Program-made: the position numbers and the translations under genes
Shown here: one piece after another, positions 8,671 through 16,390 of the stretch
Layout of the letters: the number at the start of each line of letters is the position of its first letter
How positions within the stretch are numbered: position 1 is the stretch's first letter
Notes under the pieces: model-generated
The model's database searches: none
What the model saw: the letters and a program-made list of their open reading frames with translations, nothing else
Told to the model about the DNA's origin: nothing
From: Crocinitomicaceae bacterium
Lineage (GTDB): Bacteria; Bacteroidota; Bacteroidia; Flavobacteriales_D; Crocinitomicaceae
Length of the DNA: 64,000 nucleotides
Assembly (NCBI GenBank): GCA_028689775.1
Contig: JAQVCM010000009.1
Span: 62,001-126,000, forward strand
Direction: 5' to 3'

Positions 8671-9170
8671 CAGATTTTGAAAAGAAAATACACATCCCAA
8701 AAATCCCTTCTTTTCTAGAAGCCAAGACCAAACTTGAGTTTTGGTGTGCATATCAAGAACGATGTCAGTTTGAGGTCGACACCAAATTAAACACCTGGAA
8801 TTTTAATTTCGAAGAACGAGACCAATTGATTTCGCACCTCATTGCTAACAATTTCATCAACGAAGAACGATTTGCAGAAGCCTTTGTAAGTGGAAAATTC
8901 AGAATCAAACATTGGGGAAGAAATAAGATCAAGCAACACCTCAAGCAAAAAAGAATCTCAGATTATTCAATTCGCAAAGGAATGAAAGAAATTGACCCGG
9001 ATGAATATTGGGAAACCTTGCTGCGATTAACCGAGCGAAAACTGAGCGAAAAAAAATCAGGCGAAGATAGCTGGCAGTTGCAGGCAAGAACACAACGCTA
9101 TCTTTCTGCGAAAGGATATGAGTTTGATTTAATCGTTGAATCCATCAAAACGATTCAAAACAAAGCATAA
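8667..9170 (+). CDS. recX: RecX family regulator of RecA
   Basis: RecX proteins bind RecA filaments and modulate recombination activity. The 167-residue sequence is nearly all helical, with the RecX three-helix repeats visible: LEFWCAYQERCQFEV, LISHLIANNFINEERFAEAFVSGK, WGRNKIKQHLKQKRISD and LSAKGYEFDLIVESI. The start overlaps the preceding transporter stop (ATGA), indicating translational coupling. recA is not in this window. Confidence 0.9.
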   Translation: MTDFEKKIHIPKIPSFLEAKTKLEFWCAYQERCQFEVDTKLNTWNFNFEERDQLISHLIANNFINEERFAEAFVSGKFRIKHWGRNKIKQHLKQKRISDYSIRKGMKEIDPDEYWETLLRLTERKLSEKKSGEDSWQLQARTQRYLSAKGYEFDLIVESIKTIQNKA

Positions 9171-9256
9171 AACAGAATAAAAAGGTATGTTTTCTTTATT
9201 TTTCGTTATTTTTAACGAACTTATAGAATCCATATCGGCTCTTTCAGATAAATAAT

Positions 9257-9264
9257 TATTTTTG
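9257..9264 (+). promoter_or_regulatory. TAnnTTTG -7 box for the mannosyltransferase gene
   Basis: TATTTTTG lies 18 bases before the proposed GTG start at 9283. Its position rules out a TTG at 9262 as the start, because that codon is inside the box. Confidence 0.6.
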
Positions 9265-9282
9265 TATCATAAATTCAATTGC

Positions 9283-9996
9283 GTGTCAAAAAGTTTAGTA
9301 ATTATTCCTACGTATAACGAACGAGAAAATGTGGAGAAAATGATCCGTCAAGTAATGACTTACGAGGAAAATTTTCACATCTTAATTGTCGACGACGGTT
9401 CTCCCGATGGCACCTCCCAAATTGTAGAACAATTACAGTTGGAATACAGCGATCAGTTACACCTCGAAAAAAGAGCTGGAAAGCAAGGATTGGGAACGGC
9501 CTACATTCACGGTTTCAAATGGGCTTTGGCACGAGATTACGAATATATTTTTGAGATGGATTGCGATTTCTCACACAATCCAGACGATTTATCTCACTTA
9601 TTAGCGCCATTACAGGCAGGAAAAGCATCCGTCAGCATCGGTTCTCGCTATTGTAAAGGTGGGAAAATTTCCAATTGGCCAATCGGCAGAATCTTGATGT
9701 CGTATTTTGCATCCATTTATGTTCGGTTGATTTTATGGATTAAAATCAAAGATACAACCGCCGGATTTATTGGATACCACAGAGATGTGCTCTCAACCAT
9801 CAAAATTGACAACATTTATTTCAAAGGTTACGCATTTCAAATTTGTATGAAATACGCAGCTAAGAAGCATCAATTTAAAATCACAGAAGTCCCAATTACC
9901 TTTATTGACCGTCAGTTTGGCGCTTCAAAAATGAGCTCCGGGATTTTTAAAGAAGCATTTTTTGGTGTCTGGAAAATGAGGAAACTAAAATTATAA
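9283..9996 (+). CDS. Polyprenol-phosphate mannosyltransferase (Dpm1-like GT2)
   Basis: Transfers mannose or a similar sugar from a nucleotide donor to polyprenyl phosphate at the inner membrane. It is a GT-A fold enzyme of family GT2: SLVIIPTYNERENVEKM, LIVDDGSPDGT, and the catalytic DCDFSHNP are all present, as is the family signature GSRYCKGG. Length is 237 residues when started at GTG 9283 (MSKSLVIIPTYNE), which matches relatives; the upstream TTG would overlap the -7 box. In Bacteroidota this gene is often found next to pyrC and a DUF4296 gene, exactly as here. Confidence 0.92.
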   Translation: MSKSLVIIPTYNERENVEKMIRQVMTYEENFHILIVDDGSPDGTSQIVEQLQLEYSDQLHLEKRAGKQGLGTAYIHGFKWALARDYEYIFEMDCDFSHNPDDLSHLLAPLQAGKASVSIGSRYCKGGKISNWPIGRILMSYFASIYVRLILWIKIKDTTAGFIGYHRDVLSTIKIDNIYFKGYAFQICMKYAAKKHQFKITEVPITFIDRQFGASKMSSGIFKEAFFGVWKMRKLKL

Positions 9997-10037
9997 GCCC
10001 TTGTTATTAGGCATCTTTCATAACAAAACAGAAAAAG

Positions 10038-11375
10038 ATGAACGCTATTTTACTCAAAAACGCAACTGTATTCAACGAAGGAAAATCTTTTGTTTCTGAT
10101 GTCTTCATCCAAGACGAAATCATTCAAAAAATAGCGGTTAACATTGCTCCATCAGAAGGCGTAACAATCGTTGATTTAGAAGGAAAATGGATCTTACCAG
10201 GTTGCATTGACGATCAAGTTCACTTTCGCGAACCAGGATTGACCCACAAAGGAAATATTTTTTCAGAATCCAGAGCAGCAGTTGCCGGAGGAATTACATC
10301 CTTCATGGAAATGCCGAATACGGTTCCAAATGCATTAACACAAGAATTACTTCAAGATAAATACGACATCGCAGCCAAAAATTCACCCGCGAATTACTCG
10401 TTTTTTATGGGAGCATCCAACGACAACATCGAAGAAGTTTTAAAAACAGATCCGAAAAATGTGTGTGGTGTGAAAATTTTCATGGGTTCTTCAACCGGAA
10501 ACATGTTGGTAGATCAGGAAGAAACCTTAACTAAATTATTTTCACAAGTTCCGATGCTTATTGCTACACACTGTGAAGATGAAGCAACCATTCGCGCAAA
10601 TACTGCAGCTTTCAAAGAAAAATATGGTGATGACATCACGATGGAAATGCACCCCTTGATTCGCTCTGCTGAAGCTTGTTATATCTCTTCATCGCTTGCA
10701 GTTAGCTTAGCGAAAAAATACAATACCCGTTTACACATCTTGCACATCTCCACTGCGAAAGAGGTTGAATTGTTTGAAAACGATTTACCTTTGAGTGAAA
10801 AGAGAATTACTGCCGAAGCCTGCGTTCACCACCTGTGGTTTTCAGACGAAGATTATGCTGAAAAAGGAACCTTAATCAAATGGAATCCTGCTGTAAAAAC
10901 GAAAGAAGATCGCGCTGGAATCTGGGCAGGACTTCTATCTGATAAAATTGACATTGTTGCTACAGACCACGCACCGCATACGATCGACGAGAAAAACAAC
11001 AGCTATTTCAATGCTCCTTCTGGCGGACCATTGGTTCAGCACGCTTTATTAGCAATGCTTGAAAAAGCAAAAGAAGGTGTTTTATCGGTTGAGAAAGTCG
11101 TTGAGAAAATGGCACACGCACCAGCAATCTGTTTCCAAATGGAAAAAAGAGGTTTTATCAAGGAAGGATATTTTGCAGATATCGTTGTAGTTGACCCAAA
11201 TAAAAAAATTACGGTTGACAAATCGAATATTCTGTACAGTTGTGGTTGGTCACCGTTTGAAGGAGTAACTTTCTCTCATACAATTGACAGCACGTACGTG
11301 AATGGAAATCTGATGTATGACGGGAAAGCAGTTAAAAACAATATCTTTGGTAAAAGATTGACTTTCAATAGATGA
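10038..11375 (+). CDS. pyrC: Dihydroorotase
   Basis: Third step of pyrimidine synthesis: cyclisation of carbamoyl-aspartate to dihydroorotate in the cytoplasm. The amidohydrolase core shows the metal motif DDQVHFREPG (about residues 60-69), KIFMGSSTGNM, THCEDE, LHILHIST and the ATDHAPHT metal Asp region. Length of 445 residues matches the longer, class I-type dihydroorotase. The downstream lipoprotein gene overlaps its stop by 4 bases. Confidence 0.95.
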   Translation: MNAILLKNATVFNEGKSFVSDVFIQDEIIQKIAVNIAPSEGVTIVDLEGKWILPGCIDDQVHFREPGLTHKGNIFSESRAAVAGGITSFMEMPNTVPNALTQELLQDKYDIAAKNSPANYSFFMGASNDNIEEVLKTDPKNVCGVKIFMGSSTGNMLVDQEETLTKLFSQVPMLIATHCEDEATIRANTAAFKEKYGDDITMEMHPLIRSAEACYISSSLAVSLAKKYNTRLHILHISTAKEVELFENDLPLSEKRITAEACVHHLWFSDEDYAEKGTLIKWNPAVKTKEDRAGIWAGLLSDKIDIVATDHAPHTIDEKNNSYFNAPSGGPLVQHALLAMLEKAKEGVLSVEKVVEKMAHAPAICFQMEKRGFIKEGYFADIVVVDPNKKITVDKSNILYSCGWSPFEGVTFSHTIDSTYVNGNLMYDGKAVKNNIFGKRLTFNR

Positions 11376-11731
11376 GAAAAATAATTATTTTAGTTTTAAT
11401 TGGCCTCTTTTCTTCTTGCGAAGTCAAGTTAAATGATTTTCCAATCCCCAAAGATTTGATTCCAAAAGATTCGATGACTTTGATCTTACAAGACATGATG
11501 GTTTTGGAAAACTACATTGCCAATACACATCCAGAAATTAATATTTCTCCTGATTTGATGAAAAAATCAGGAGATTCTTTACTTTCGACCTATCACATTT
11601 CACCTAAAAGATTTGAAAGTTCTTTTCAATATTATGGAACGCAGCAAGAAGAGATGATTAAAATCTATTCAGAAATTCAAGATTCTTTGACTTGGAAGAT
11701 GAATCAATTGCAGGTAGGAAACAAAGATTAA
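11372..11731 (+). CDS. DUF4296 family lipoprotein
   Basis: A 119-residue predicted lipoprotein. A short signal sequence ends in the lipobox-like LFSSC with the lipidated Cys at residue 16. The body begins PIPKDLIPKDSMTLILQDMMVLENYI, the characteristic opening of DUF4296, and is mainly helical. Function is unknown. It is translationally coupled to pyrC (ATGA overlap). The conserved company of DUF4296 with pyrC and a polyprenol mannosyltransferase suggests an envelope or glycosylation role, but that is only inference. Confidence 0.85.
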   Translation: MRKIIILVLIGLFSSCEVKLNDFPIPKDLIPKDSMTLILQDMMVLENYIANTHPEINISPDLMKKSGDSLLSTYHISPKRFESSFQYYGTQQEEMIKIYSEIQDSLTWKMNQLQVGNKD

Positions 11732-11836
11732 ACCTCTAAAGCTTTTTTCAGGACGATACAAACCTTAAGACAAATCAAGTTTCTCCCTTTGGATGAGGAC
11801 AATTTCCCTACCTTAAAAAAAGAATCAAAACAAACC

Positions 11837-12391
11837 CTAAACCTTCCTGGCTGGATTATTTTTCACAAAAGAAGACCATGAATTTCCTCCAGTTTTATTG
11901 TGTTCTCCAATACCTTTTGAGAAGTGATGACAAACTGCCACACCCAACCCATCGGTTGCATCGAGGTATTTAGGAATCTCCTCAAATTTCAGCATCGTTT
12001 GTAGCATAATTGCCACTTGTTCTTTGGATGATGCTCCATTTCCGGTAATTGCTTGCTTAATTCTTCTTGGTGAATATTCTTCAAAAGGAATGTTATTTTT
12101 CAAAGCAGCAGCAATCGCAACACCTTGAGCGCGACCTAATTTCAGCATCGACTGAACATTTTTACCGAAGAATGGTGCTTCGATGGCCATTTCATCTGGA
12201 CAGTATTCTTGAATCATTGCATCCACGCGATCAAAAATAATTTTCAATTTATCTGGATGATTTGGTACTTTCGACAAATGAATGACACCAAACGTCAACA
12301 AAGTGAGTTTTTTGCCTTGAATGTGGATAATTCCATATCCCATTGCTGTTGTACCTGGATCAATTCCAAGAATTATTTTATCTTCAACCAT
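11837..12391 (-). CDS. ruvC: Holliday junction resolvase RuvC
   Basis: Endonuclease that resolves Holliday junctions with RuvAB. The RNase H-like fold is clear: LGIDPGTTAMGYG with catalytic Asp11, MAIEAPFFGKN with Glu71, GRAQGVAIAAAL, and the C-terminal DATDGLGVAVCHH with the last acidic residues. At 184 residues it has the usual length. It diverges from the flippase-like gene, with only 14 bases between the two start codons. ruvA and ruvB are not in the window. Confidence 0.95.
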   Translation of the reverse strand: MVEDKIILGIDPGTTAMGYGIIHIQGKKLTLLTFGVIHLSKVPNHPDKLKIIFDRVDAMIQEYCPDEMAIEAPFFGKNVQSMLKLGRAQGVAIAAALKNNIPFEEYSPRRIKQAITGNGASSKEQVAIMLQTMLKFEEIPKYLDATDGLGVAVCHHFSKGIGEHNKTGGNSWSSFVKNNPARKV

Positions 12392-12405
12392 TATTTCGTC
12401 GTTCA

Positions 12406-13344
12406 GTGATCAAATTTACTCAAAAAATACAAACTATTTCATTTTTGGTTAAAATCTTATTGTTTTTAGCGGTTATTTGGTTATTTTATAATCAAATAAC
12501 AAAAATAGATTGGAGTAAAATCAACGAATTGAGCCTTGCGAGGCCGCTTTTATTAATAGCTACCATCCTGCTCGTATTTTTCAATTGGTTTTTCGAATAT
12601 TTAAAATGGGATGAAGTTTTGAAGACTTCTACGATAAAAGCATCTTTAAAAATCAGAATTAAATCATTTTTAGCAGGAATAGTTACAGGTTTTTTAACGC
12701 CCAACATGTTGGGAAATTTTATTGGTCGGATGTTCTATTTCCAACGCAGAGAACGAGTACCAATCATCTTGTTAACGCTTTTTTCGAACGCTGCGCAATT
12801 CATCGCCAGCATCTTATTTGGTTTTATCGCATTAATGTGGTTAGGCGCTCCGCAAGTCATTGCATTTGAGAATTCTGATTTTTACCTCGCCATCCTCGCG
12901 CCTCTTTTAGTTATTCTGATTTGGGCTTTCTTTCGATTTGAGCACATCAAAATTGGCTTCATTACCAACATGAAACTTTACAAAAAAAGTGTTCCATTGA
13001 TGATTCACGCGCAAAACTTTAGGTGGAAGTTGATGCTATTTAGTTTGGCGCGTCACGGAATTTTCTCTTTGCAATATTGGCTGCTGCTGCAAGCTTTTGG
13101 CTTGGAAATCGGTTGGGAATGGTTTGGATGGATTTGGCAAGTATTCTTCTGGTCGACCTTGATTCCTTCGTTGTGGTTTGGGAAATTATTCATCCGAGAA
13201 TCGATGGCCTTGCTGATTTTAGCACCACTGACGAGCGAACCTTCCGTCATCTTATTTACATCGTTGATTTTGTGGAGTATCAACCAGATCTTACCATCTT
13301 TATTGGGAATTCCATTCATCACTAAAAAAATGCCAGCTGTATGA
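12406..13344 (+). CDS. Lysylphosphatidylglycerol synthase TM-region (UPF0104) membrane protein
   Basis: About seven to eight hydrophobic segments in 312 residues, with the family motif GIVTGFLTPNMLGNFIGRMFYF split over residues about 92-113. The family includes the flippase-like membrane domain of MprF and related lipid transporters. The GTG at 12406 is preferred because the longer frame would run back inside ruvC. It overlaps the next glycosyltransferase gene by 4 bases (ATGA), so the pair probably works together on a lipid-linked sugar or lipid head group (inference). Confidence 0.82.
   Translation: MIKFTQKIQTISFLVKILLFLAVIWLFYNQITKIDWSKINELSLARPLLLIATILLVFFNWFFEYLKWDEVLKTSTIKASLKIRIKSFLAGIVTGFLTPNMLGNFIGRMFYFQRRERVPIILLTLFSNAAQFIASILFGFIALMWLGAPQVIAFENSDFYLAILAPLLVILIWAFFRFEHIKIGFITNMKLYKKSVPLMIHAQNFRWKLMLFSLARHGIFSLQYWLLLQAFGLEIGWEWFGWIWQVFFWSTLIPSLWFGKLFIRESMALLILAPLTSEPSVILFTSLILWSINQILPSLLGIPFITKKMPAV
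12411..12418 (-). promoter_or_regulatory. TAnnTTTG -7 box for ruvC
   Basis: On the minus strand TAAATTTG lies 19 bases upstream of the ruvC ATG (12391). The box falls inside the first codons of the divergent flippase-like gene. Confidence 0.55.
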
Positions 13345-14429
13345 TTGGAATTTATTTCATTGTATTCACCGCGTTACTCCTCTTTTTCCTCTTTGGATTT
13401 TGGGTTCGTTGGCAATGGAATCAAAATTTCCAGGATCGAAAATTGCTCTTTGTTCCTTCGGAGATTTCGGTCATTATTCCGTTTAGAAATGAAAGAGAAA
13501 ATCTTCCTGCTTTAATAGAATCGATTACTAATTTAAAAATCTTCCCAAAGGAAATCATTTTTGTAAACGACCATTCGGAAGATCATTTTGAAGTTTATTT
13601 TGAAAAATTGCAAATTCCGATTTCGTTCTCGATACTCCATTTAAAATCTCCACAACAAGGAAAGAAAAGTGCTTTACGACTGGGAATTGACGCCGCACGA
13701 GGAAGTTTTATCTTAACTTGGGATGCTGACATCAAAGTTTCACCAAACTACTTCACAAGTCTTTCAAAAGTACCACAATCTGATTTGCTGATTCTCCCTG
13801 TGTCGATGCCGGGGAAAAGTTTTCAGGAATTGTTTTTTGAACTGGATTATCACTATTTAAACGCCTTGAACGCTGGAATTTCAGGAAATCTAAACCCAAT
13901 CGTTGCCAGCGGAGCGAATTTATTGTTCAACAAAGAAATATTTCTAGAAATAGATTCCATTGAGTCGCACATTGATACGCCAAGTGGCGACGACGCTTTT
14001 CTATTACAAGATTTTAAATTGAATGAGCAGACGATCGAATTAGCATTTAAGACAGATTTAATTGTTGAAACGAAACCTCCAAGCAATTGGAATGACTTCT
14101 TCCAACAGCGTTTGCGATGGATCGGAAAATCATCCAAAGTTTCAGATCGCAGCGCAAACATAATTGGCATTTTGGGAATGATTTATCACCTTGGATTTTG
14201 GCTTTTATTAATGACTGATATTTCGTGGAAGCAAATCGCATGGGTGACAGTTTTTAAAATCAGCTTGGACTTTTTAGTATTCCTACCGTACTTGAGTATT
14301 TTGAGACGAAAACGAATTTTATTTTTAGTCCCGATTTTTTCGATTGTGTATCCGATTTATATGTTGATGATTTTGGTGACGACGCTCTTTTATGAACCGG
14401 AATGGAAAGGTAGAAGTTTGAGCGAGTGA
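13341..14429 (+). CDS. Membrane-bound family 2 glycosyltransferase
   Basis: A 362-residue GT2 enzyme with one N-terminal membrane helix and two or three C-terminal ones. The catalytic domain shows VIIPFRNERENLPALIESI, EIIFVNDHS, the DXD-like TWDADIKV, the acceptor-side SGDDAFLLQDF, and a QQRLRWIGK motif (QxxRW family). Such proteins elongate or transfer sugars to lipid carriers or polysaccharides. It is translationally coupled to the upstream UPF0104 protein. Donor and acceptor cannot be told from sequence. Confidence 0.88.
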   Translation: MIGIYFIVFTALLLFFLFGFWVRWQWNQNFQDRKLLFVPSEISVIIPFRNERENLPALIESITNLKIFPKEIIFVNDHSEDHFEVYFEKLQIPISFSILHLKSPQQGKKSALRLGIDAARGSFILTWDADIKVSPNYFTSLSKVPQSDLLILPVSMPGKSFQELFFELDYHYLNALNAGISGNLNPIVASGANLLFNKEIFLEIDSIESHIDTPSGDDAFLLQDFKLNEQTIELAFKTDLIVETKPPSNWNDFFQQRLRWIGKSSKVSDRSANIIGILGMIYHLGFWLLLMTDISWKQIAWVTVFKISLDFLVFLPYLSILRRKRILFLVPIFSIVYPIYMLMILVTTLFYEPEWKGRSLSE

Positions 14430-14458
14430 TGAAGGATGAGTGAGCAAGCAGTTTTTTG

Positions 14459-14594
14459 GCCACGGATTCACGGATTTTAATGTGAGTGAAACTACCATGC
14501 TTTAATCGGTGAAATTTATTATTGTAAGCTTCATTTTTAATGCGTGAATCCGTGGCAAAACTTTCCTAAACCTTCTGTGGCAAAACTTCCGTGG
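14459..14594. repeat. Inverted repeat GCCACGGATTCACG plus short partial copies
   Basis: GCCACGGATTCACG (14459-14472) recurs inverted as CGTGAATCCGTGGC (14543-14556), a perfect 14-bp match. It is followed by partial copies CTGTGGCAAAACTT and CCGTGGCAAAAA (to about 14594). The unit looks like a REP or miniature-element end rather than a single terminator. It fills most of the 206-base gap. Confidence 0.5.
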
Positions 14595-14602
14595 CAAAAA
14601 AA

Positions 14603-14630
14603 AATCCCGCTACTTGCAGGATTCTTTTTT
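14603..14630 (-). terminator. Intrinsic terminator between convergent genes
   Basis: AATCCCGC (14603-14610), loop TACTT, GCAGGATT (14616-14623), then TTTTTT on the plus side and an A-run on the other. It serves the DUF2795 gene (minus) and can also end transcription from the glycosyltransferase side. Confidence 0.7.
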
Positions 14631-14635
14631 ATTTC

Positions 14636-14857
14636 TTAATACTCATCTTCGTTGAATAGGAAATCATCTTTCGATGGATAATCCGGCCAAATTTCTTCAA
14701 TACTTTCGTAAATATCTCCTTCATCTTCTAAATCTTGAAGGTTTTCTACTACTTCCAAAGGAGCTCCATTACGGATTGCGAAATCAATCAATTCATCTTT
14801 GGCTGCTGGCCAAGGCGCGTCTTCCAAATACGATGCTAATTCAAGTGTCCAATACAT
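14636..14857 (-). CDS. DUF2795 family small protein
   Basis: A 73-residue acidic cytoplasmic protein. The sequence MYWTLELASYLEDAPWPAAKDELIDF followed by AIRNGAPLEVVENLQ matches the DUF2795 core, a small helical fold, and the tail DEGDIYESIEEIWPDYP with a very acidic end is usual in Bacteroidota members. Function is unknown. It has its own -7 box upstream. Confidence 0.85.
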   Translation of the reverse strand: MYWTLELASYLEDAPWPAAKDELIDFAIRNGAPLEVVENLQDLEDEGDIYESIEEIWPDYPSKDDFLFNEDEY

Positions 14858-14886
14858 TTTGTCCTTTTTAAATTTTAATATTGGCG

Positions 14887-14894
14887 CAAAAATA
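14887..14894 (-). promoter_or_regulatory. TAnnTTTG -7 box for the DUF2795 gene
   Basis: TATTTTTG on the minus strand, 29 bases upstream of the ATG at 14857. No clear -33 element. Confidence 0.55.
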
Positions 14895-14979
14895 GTTTTA
14901 TTTTCATTACATCCTAGTAATTAAACAAAATAAATTAAAAAGATTAGAATTTATTCACAATTTATTTCTATCAATAAAC

Positions 14980-15528
14980 CTAAACCCTTGCTTTCCAAGG
15001 CTGTTCCTCTGCTCCTAAATCTTGTGCTAATTTTCTACTTAAAACAAATAAATAGTCGCTCAAGCGGTTTAAATATTGTAGCACAATTCCAGCTACTTCT
15101 TCCTCTTCTTGTAAGTGCGTCACCAATCGCTCCGCTCTTCTGCAAACCACACGTGCCAAATGACAAAACGATACTGTTGTATGTCCGCCCGGAAGTATGA
15201 ATGAGCGCATCATCGGTAATTGTTCGTTCATTTCATCGATTTTCTGTTCTAAAAACGTCACATCTGCTTCCAATAAATCTGGTAATTTCATTTTTGATTT
15301 CACTGGATCAGCAGCTAATGTCGAACCGATTGTAAAAATTCGATCCTGAATTTCAATCAATTGCTTTTTATAAGCTTCATCAATTTCTTGATCGCGAATC
15401 AATCCGATGTAGGAATTTAATTCGTCTGTTGTTCCGTATGATTCAATGCGCAAAGCGTATTTTGGAACGCGTGTTCCGCCAATTAAAGACGTTGTTCCTT
15501 TATCTCCTGTTTTGGTATATATTTTCAT
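14980..15528 (-). CDS. PduO-type cob(I)alamin adenosyltransferase
   Basis: Transfers the adenosyl group of ATP to cob(I)alamin, producing coenzyme B12 for mutases such as methylmalonyl-CoA mutase. The signature KIYTKTGDKGTTSLIGG opens the protein, followed by ESYGTTDELNSYIG and the late CRRAERLVTHL that bind ATP and cobalamin. At 182 residues it is a normal stand-alone enzyme. It follows the methyltransferase gene in the same direction with a 42-base gap and may be cotranscribed. No B12 riboswitch is visible. Confidence 0.93.
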   Translation of the reverse strand: MKIYTKTGDKGTTSLIGGTRVPKYALRIESYGTTDELNSYIGLIRDQEIDEAYKKQLIEIQDRIFTIGSTLAADPVKSKMKLPDLLEADVTFLEQKIDEMNEQLPMMRSFILPGGHTTVSFCHLARVVCRRAERLVTHLQEEEEVAGIVLQYLNRLSDYLFVLSRKLAQDLGAEEQPWKARV

Positions 15529-15570
15529 TTCTTCTCGTTTTTTTGAATGTATGATGTATAATCTATTTAT

Positions 15571-16359
15571 TTAAAATCCTGATAAAACGTTTTTCAACTT
15601 GATTGTAAAATGTTGCTTTTCTTGCTGTGGTCTCGGAATCAAGATTCCCATTCGGAACAAATCCAGACTCAAATGAAAATTGTTGGATGCTTTCAATTCA
15701 TTCCAAGCGGCAAACATGTCTTCGCTCCAACGAATGTCGTCCAAGACAAAAATCGTATCAGAATGTGTCCATGCCTTTAGCAGCTGCATGTAATTTTTAA
15801 GCGCTTCACCTTGGTGATGTCCGTCTACATAAACCAAATCGAAGACTTGTTTTTCTACCTGATTCAAATAGGATAAAAATGTGTCGTTTACAAGTTCAAC
15901 ATTCTCAATTCCCAAGGTGAAAAGATTATTTTTAGCTACTTCTATCGTATTTTCACACGCATCAATCGTAGTCACTTTTCCGTTCAGATTTCCAATGGCA
16001 AGCAAAGAAGTTCCAATTCCTAAACTTGTACCCAACTCTAAGGTTTTTTTTGGCTGATAATGAGCGGTTAATTGATACAGCAAATCTGCATAAACTCCTT
16101 TACAAGATGTATTTTTCAAGATGTCTTGGATTCTTCTTTCCGAACTCATTTTCCGAGATCCTGCACCAGCATCAACTACCTGAATGACTGTTTTATTGTT
16201 TTTAAGCGATCTAATCAAAGAAAGATACTTGTCTGCAAAAGATTGTTCTTTTTTAATTATCAAACAGTTATCTACAAAGTCATAAACAAAAGGTGAATGA
16301 ATTCCGTGTCGCCCTTTGGCGTTAAACAAGTATTTGATATATTCGCTGAAAAAATTCAT
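15571..16359 (-). CDS. Class I SAM-dependent methyltransferase
   Basis: A 262-residue protein beginning MNFFSEYIKYLFNAKGRHGIHSPF, an N-terminus typical of a Bacteroidota-specific methyltransferase family. The SAM-binding motif I is LELGTSLGIGTSLLAIG, with the acidic residue at the end of strand 2 in VTTIDACENT and DLVYVDGHHQGEALKNYMQ following, like caffeoyl-CoA-type O-methyltransferases. The substrate is unknown. It diverges from the DUF4301 gene, with 31 bases between start codons. Confidence 0.82.
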   Translation of the reverse strand: MNFFSEYIKYLFNAKGRHGIHSPFVYDFVDNCLIIKKEQSFADKYLSLIRSLKNNKTVIQVVDAGAGSRKMSSERRIQDILKNTSCKGVYADLLYQLTAHYQPKKTLELGTSLGIGTSLLAIGNLNGKVTTIDACENTIEVAKNNLFTLGIENVELVNDTFLSYLNQVEKQVFDLVYVDGHHQGEALKNYMQLLKAWTHSDTIFVLDDIRWSEDMFAAWNELKASNNFHLSLDLFRMGILIPRPQQEKQHFTIKLKNVLSGF

Positions 16360-16390
16360 TCTTACAAAGAAAGAAATAATTGCTGAATTG

